Shown here piece after piece: positions 58,612 through 64,000 of a stretch of 64,000 bases of DNA (position 1 is its first letter; each line of letters opens with the position of its first letter). The notes under the pieces are model-generated. The model ran no database searches. It was not told where the DNA came from and worked only from the letters and a program-made list of their open reading frames with translations. The translations under genes and the position numbers were made by a program. This DNA is from Dioscorea cayenensis subsp. rotundata (lineage: Eukaryota > Streptophyta > Magnoliopsida > Dioscoreales > Dioscoreaceae), in assembly GCF_009730915.1 (NCBI RefSeq), contig NC_052489.1, positions 25,165,916 to 25,229,915 of the forward strand, written 5' to 3'.

Positions 58612-61600
58612 TCAGAAAGAGGCTGAACTTGTTCGTCTAAGCTGATACCTTGGTTCTGGTGGCGGTACAGATAATAACTTGTTCAATTCCTGCAAGGCAA
58701 GTAATGAAAATAGAAGATTCGTTTCAGTATAGACATTCTGAAACAGAAAAATAAAATTTCAAAGATTTATAATGGCCAATTTTGGCCTAGTTATGGGAAC
58801 CGGACAAAATGATATCCTACAACCAACTTCAAAAACAGTTATAAAGGTTTTGCTGAACAAAGCTGCATAAACCGAAAACAAAAAGAGCATCATGATCCGT
58901 GAACTATTTTTAAACAGAAAGCATCAGTTATAGAACACAGGTTTATTCAGCAATATAGATTAGTATTTGTTTAATGCATGCCTATGTGCATAGTGACATA
59001 CACGAGGGTGGCTTGGGTGAGAGAAAGCTAACATGATCTATTCTTTTCATTAAAGATCACTAAGCAGATTTTCCAAATTAGTTTACTTGATACACTTGTA
59101 GAAACCGAAAAGATGGAAAGCTCTCAGGAAAAAAGCTTAAGCAGCATTGTACTTAATACGACCTACAAGAACAGAAACAAAGCAGAGAGTATGCAAATAG
59201 TGTGCATAATTGAGACATGGGCAGACCAACATGGTCTACATAAATGAACATTCAAAGGGCTTTCATAATAAATTGAGACTTCACAAAATACGCTAAAACT
59301 CAACCCGAAGCAAGATCAGGAGTTGGCCATGTTAGTTTTAAAAGGAGAAAAACGATCAACACAACAAATCAGGGGAGGGAGTTTAACTTGATCAATTATC
59401 ATGGTTTTCACATAGGCCATGTTTGCCTAGGAGTAACTGAAAAGGGAAAGTGGGAAGTGATTGAAATTTCCTGCATTTCCAGGTTAGGCAAAAATAGTGT
59501 AGAACTTACTTCCAAATACCAAACCCTCCCACTTTAACAAATGACTTGGGCATGGGTTGCGGCAAAGTTATCAGATGTGAGGTGAGGAAATTAAAGCTTT
59601 TAAAAATAATTGCAATCAAGATTTTCGTAAAAAAATTTTGTATTTCCATCCATTTCCCAGAGCCACATCAGCGCCTTCCCCAACTCCCACTTAACAAGCA
59701 CACCTTTAATGGATCCAATCACATCAATTGTTCAAATCACATAAGTTCTCAAATTGCAAGTGCTATAAATCAATCAATTTGCATTCATCCTCTTACTCTT
59801 TGTCAATTATTGTTTTTCTTATTAAAAGAAAAAAAATTGCAATCGTCAAAATGTGAGTAGGATCGCATCCTATTTACTTCTTAATTCTCTCATAAATCCA
59901 TCAATAAATGGCATGATGAAACTCAAACCAAGGAATAAGAATCTAAAAAAAATGGGATGGTTGCAAAACTTCAAAGAAAAAATAATAAATTGAGGGAACT
60001 TAGGAATATCATGAAAATTTGCCTAAGAATACACAGCAACTTCGACATAATCTGTGATTCGTGGAGTGATAGGCATCAAAATAAGCACATTGTTGAAGAT
60101 TACAGCGAAAACATATATTTAAAAGCAGTACTGAGGTGCTTCAATGATCTGATGAGGCCACAGTCATAACATGTTAGAGCAAAATTTTAAATCAGAAAAC
60201 CAATTAAAATTTCATTTCCATGTGGATAATATTAAGAAATCCTCTTGCGTGGAACAGGAACAAGATCAGAAGAAAAATGGCAAAACATGCTCAAAGAGCA
60301 TTGGATAGAAAAAATATTCGACAAGCATTGTGATAAATGATAGATAGCTGGCGGGATGATATGAGATGTATACAAAGGCAGTGGAGGAGGAAAGAAGAGG
60401 GTGATTACAGACAGAACGCATCCTTAACCAGTCCTCATAATGCAACATATTAAGAACCCTAGAAGCCAAGGAGACAAAAAGGCATAAAAGTTTTTTTCTA
60501 CAAACCAAATAGAATAAATGATGTAAAATATTATAAGCATTGGGCATCCACCTTGGAAGCATCATCAATAAAGGGCTGAAACTAAAAATCGCAACTTTGA
60601 AAAACAAGCTAGAGTTTCTCCTTATATCAGAGATATCATCAAAGCAGTTCTTTCTGAATCAGGCAGTCAAATCATGCAAATATGTGAAATCTTGATTCAC
60701 ATCAAAAGAAGATGGTTGCTTAATAATTGACATGAACATAACATGAGGATTTGTCATTGCTACATAGGGGTTTCATGCAATGCAGAACAGGTGGGTCTTA
60801 ACTCGAGAAACTAATTTCTTGAGAAACCTATTGCTTTTGGGTATTACCAACCCAAATCCCACCATATTGATGGCTTTCCAACTCCATTTACATCTGGGGT
60901 CAGTTTAATTATAGTTGAAAATTTTACTTCCACTATGCCCAGGAATTTGTTATCTAACTTGTTATGCTTATAGGGTTACTTTATGGTTCTTCTGAAAATA
61001 AAGGAACATAATATGATGGTCTGCTTAAGTTTTAAAAGAAATAGCAGAATCTCATTCTAATTCTGTTGTTTTCTTTCTTGGTTTCTCTTTTCTAAAGGAG
61101 ATCCATAGAAAAATCTACCCTTTTCCACCAATTTGTCATGTCTCATCCTTTATGTACAAACAAGCACTTACACAAGTTATATCTTGATTAGCAAAAACAT
61201 CTTTGTTTCTATCTGCTACATGGTGAAGAGTAAGACATGCCAAAAACAAGCACATTTACTCCAATAGAAGAGCCATGATATGATGGAAGAAGCTCAATCA
61301 ATCCAAAGAAAAAAGGGTATTTCTTTATTAATGTAGAAAACTTTCAGCATCCACAAGTACCATCTAATAATTACCATGTAACTCCTCAATTCATGGTGTT
61401 TGGAGAATAAAGCATATGTGATTTGATAGTTATAATAAGCTAACATAATCAATATAAAGGTGCAAACTTATCACATCAAGATCCATTACTTCCTGCTGAT
61501 ACAAGTTTCAAATCACAGGTACTTACATGCAAGTGAGTTCACAAAGGTTTTCGAGGATATGCAAGTGATAACAGGAGGACATGTTTGAAACTAGCCCATA

Positions 61601-63073
61601 ATCAAGGGTTTTGTTCAAATTAGCTTAGTTCAGGATGAAAAAGAAAAGGATGTTGGTCTGGTGTATAACGGAAAATCGCACTAAGCAACAAGTGAAAAAA
61701 AAAAGATGGGAAATCAATTTTACAAACTCAGTCATAAAAAAAAAAATGTTATTTACGTTTAACTGTAAAAAGAATAAATACTGTTAAAAAAAAGCAGCAA
61801 AAATAAACAAGTATGGCTCCAAATACAAGTATACAACATAAAGTTACTCCGAACATGCTTTGAAGTCAAACCTAAGTTCTCATGGGCTATTGATGGCTTC
61901 AAATAGTATAATGGCGAGCAGCAGGATAGGCAACTAAATTGATCTAAAATGCAAAAAAAAACAAATAAATAAATAATCAAGCATTTAAAAGGTAGAGCAT
62001 ATGAGGTATAATAAATAAAGAAAAATCTACCTTCTGTTTCTTAAGCCTCTCATTTTCCTCTTCCAAGCGGGAAACCTTATTCTCTAGCTCATTTGTGTAA
62101 GCCTGAAATAAATATGAAAAATAATAGCCATTTAACAGATTGAAAAAATGTAAAAGTAAATGAAGCCTAGAAACTGAAGCAACAACCACATCACAACATA
62201 CTGAATAAAGGAATATATGTGTAGTTATTAGGTGAAGGGTGCAGCTGAGAACAACACCTGTTTCCTAGCTCGTGAACGAGCAGCAGATTCCCTGTTCTTG
62301 ATCATCCTCTTCTGCCTTCTCTCCACAATCTTATCTGTCAACTCATCCTGAGCTCCCCGCTTCCGCCCTGGCGTTTGTGAATCAGACAGAGCTCCTATTG
62401 TTGGCGAAGCAAGATTCATTTGTGCATCAGCATACATGGCATAAGCACCCATCAAATTCTGATGAGTCTGTGGCTGCGGCACAGCAGGCATCTGATGATA
62501 CTGCGGTAACCAATGAGCACCCTGCGTGAAATCATGTACCCCTGACATAGGATCGACGTTGCCAACAGGATCATTTCTTTTCTTTGTAGATCCTTCTGCA
62601 ATTATCCCAGCCTTCTCCAGAAAATCCTCAAGGGTGATCTCGCCAAACGTTGGCTGTCTCTCCTGACCTGCTACCCCATGTTCCTCATTATTCTTGCTCC
62701 TTCCGTCCTGGATTTCCTTCCACACTTCATCCACAGTCTTTTTGCTCAAAGCCCGTGACATGGTAATGCTCCCCTGACTCTGTAGACCAGAACCAGAAGC
62801 ATAATTGCCTCCAGTTCCCTCTATCTCCATGGGCAACACTGGGTTAATCTCACCTGGAAACACGCTCTTGAGGAGCTCATCAAGATTCATACTACTTAAA
62901 GGTTCACCCAAGTGACTCTGAACCTCATTGAGAGTGAGGTTGTACAGAGAGCCTTGCCTGGCCAAGTTCTGAATTTGAGATTGCTGAGATCCTTGCCTGA
63001 CCATGTTCTGAATCTGAGATTGCTGTGCCCCACTACCGCCTCCACCATCAGACGCCATTGTCTGAATCCCCAT
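58612..63073 (-). CDS. group A bZIP transcription factor (ABF/AREB/DPBF type)
   Basis: Three coding exons on the minus strand: 63073-62258, 62102-62031 and 58689-58612, all GT-AG and phase 0, giving 321 residues (315 if the second ATG is used). The conserved group A blocks are all present: C1 (RQGSLYNLTLNEVQSHLGEP, about 40-59, then SSMNLDELLKSV), C2 (KKTVDEVWKEIQ, 111-122), C3 (TFGEITLEDFLEKAG, 142-156) and C4 (LRRTSSASF at the C-terminus). The bZIP domain is NRESAARSRARKQAYTNELE with Leu heptads (260-296). Such factors bind ABRE (ACGTG) and act downstream of SnRK2 kinases in ABA, drought and seed responses. C1 has an unusual local duplication (see findings). Intron 2 is 3.3 kb. Confidence 0.93.
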
Positions 63074-63205
63074 TCACCAAACTTCACCCACCTCAAATCC
63101 AACCAATTTAACGCAACATGCAATGATTCTTGAAAACCCTAAAATGAAAGATATCTTCTTTTTTTCCCTGATCAATTTCTAATCAAATGAAAGCACAAAT
63201 CCAGG

Positions 63206-63743
63206 CTATCTACCTGCAAGAAAAGACAAAATGGGCATAACACTGAGAAAAAGCATAGAAATAAAAACATACTCGATCCCTTTCAGAAGCATGCTCAAAC
63301 TGAAAGCGCCCCCATCAATTCCAACACGCGAAATACGGAAAAGGGATGAAAGTTTTCATCAATTCCAAGTTCCAACACTCCCAACAAAAACAAAGGCCAT
63401 GTGAACAACCCCTGAAAGCCCATCCAAACTTCAAATCTCAAGACCTCAATCCAAGCAAAAAAAGGAGCTCTTTTTTCGGAGGAATAAAAGCAAACCCAAA
63501 CAGGAAAAAAAAAAGAAAGAAAAACAACAACTACAAAAAAGAATCAAAGAACAAAATCAGAAAATCAAGAATCAAAGCATAAAAATCAGATCATTCATAC
63601 ATCATCCGGAAAAAAAAAACAGAAAAAAAAGAATCAAAATAAATCAAAATCTAATTACCTGACAGCCTCTGCCGCATAGATCTACGACCAAAGAGGACCA
63701 CAGCAAACATCTCCGTCGCATCTACATGAACAAAACTCCACAT
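63206..63743 (-). CDS. upstream ORF, 30 codons, spanning the 5'-UTR intron of the bZIP gene
   Basis: In the spliced leader (exon ending 63659, intron 63658-63214, next exon from 63213), an ATG at 63743 opens a frame of 30 codons that ends at TAG 63208-63206. It has two further in-frame ATGs (codons 12 and 23), so it survives with downstream transcription starts. The peptide begins MWSFVHVDATEM and ends RRSMRQRLSGR. A separate three-codon uORF lies closer to the main start. Upstream ORFs usually lower translation of the main frame. Whether the peptide itself matters is unknown. Confidence 0.5.
63214..63658 (-). other. 5'-UTR intron of the bZIP gene
   Basis: Donor GTCAG|GTAATTAG at 63658 and acceptor TTCTTGCAG|GTAGATAG at 63214, with a pyrimidine-rich stretch before the acceptor. 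Leader introns are frequent in ABF/AREB genes and can raise expression. Transcript reads would settle it. Confidence 0.65.
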
Positions 63744-63749
63744 CGTTAA

Positions 63750-64000
63750 GTGGTGGAAGTGCCAAAGAGGAGGGACCTCGAAAACCAAATTCTCATTTAT
63801 TTATTTTTTTTCTTTCTTTTTTTCTTCTTTTTTTTCTTAATAAAAATGTTTGATTTTTGGAGTTTTGGGGTTCGTCGTTTGGTTTGTGCCGTTTATATGT
63901 GTTGTGGACCTTTTCTAATTTCTCATTTTTCACTTTATTTCTGACTGGGTTTGTTTTGATAATCACAACCGTCAAAATTACTTTAAGATTTGTGATTTCT
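63750..64000 (-). promoter_or_regulatory. likely bZIP promoter region
   Basis: Immediately upstream of the candidate leader. An A-rich AATAAATAAATGAG stretch (about 63793-63806, minus strand) could act as a TATA-like element. No ABRE core was noticed in this short piece. Confidence 0.35.

Noticed and set aside
59546-60169. Frames of 104 and 70 codons
   Set aside because: Located within the 3.3-kb intron 2 of the bZIP gene, with no family similarity or splice support.
1-64000. CRISPR arrays, operons or bacterial-type genes
   Set aside because: Intron-containing plant genes and retrotransposons throughout; the only regular arrays are ordinary tandem repeats.

Overview
This is a nuclear plant chromosome window. 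The genes are split by GT-AG introns, AT-rich spacers lie between them, and the region carries LTR, LINE, SINE and inverted-repeat transposons. Protein similarity, such as the RPN12 and group A bZIP sequences, fits an angiosperm. A non-grass monocot such as a yam (Dioscorea) is my best guess, but it is an inference.

Layout. 0.3-1.3 kb: a possible 5'-UTR exon of a minus-strand gene lying off the left edge, then a TCGAG-rich repeat. 1.3-9.0 kb: AT-rich spacer with a tRNA-type SINE and a MITE. 9.2-9.9 kb: NDR1/HIN1-like (LEA_2) membrane protein. 10.9-12.9 kb: two-exon organellar uL18-family protein. 13.7-20.1 kb (-): complete six-exon 26S proteasome lid subunit RPN12, 267 codons. 21.3-21.8 kb: 5'-truncated LINE. 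22.2-24.5 kb: three-exon DUF309 protein. 26.0-29.4 kb: three-exon multi-pass membrane protein. 29.9-35.8 kb: repeat-rich, with a LINE fragment carrying an RNase H domain split by a SINE with an 18-bp target duplication, a 116/148-bp tandem array, and unassigned spacer. 35.9-40.7 kb (-): 978-residue coiled-coil protein. 42-50.4 kb: repeat island with duplicated segments, two foldback elements and a 5.05-kb Ty1/copia element with near-identical 150-bp LTRs and a TAAAC target duplication. 51.2-52.3 kb: RETICULATA-RELATED plastid protein. 53.5-54.1 kb: long-TIR element with a GC-rich interior. 56.2-56.7 kb: RING-H2 protein. 56.8-57.2 kb: two SINEs. 58.6-63.7 kb (-): group A (ABF/AREB/DPBF) bZIP transcription factor with a 5'-UTR intron and a 30-codon upstream ORF.

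The genes do not form a pathway. They are independent housekeeping (RPN12, uL18, RER, DUF309) and stress or signalling (NHL, RING, bZIP) loci. Exon structures were built by hand from splice signals, reading phase and family knowledge. The most interesting items are the intron-spanning uORF and the duplicated RQGS motif in the bZIP gene, the start-frame conflict in the DUF309 gene, and two SINE families with clear target-site duplications.
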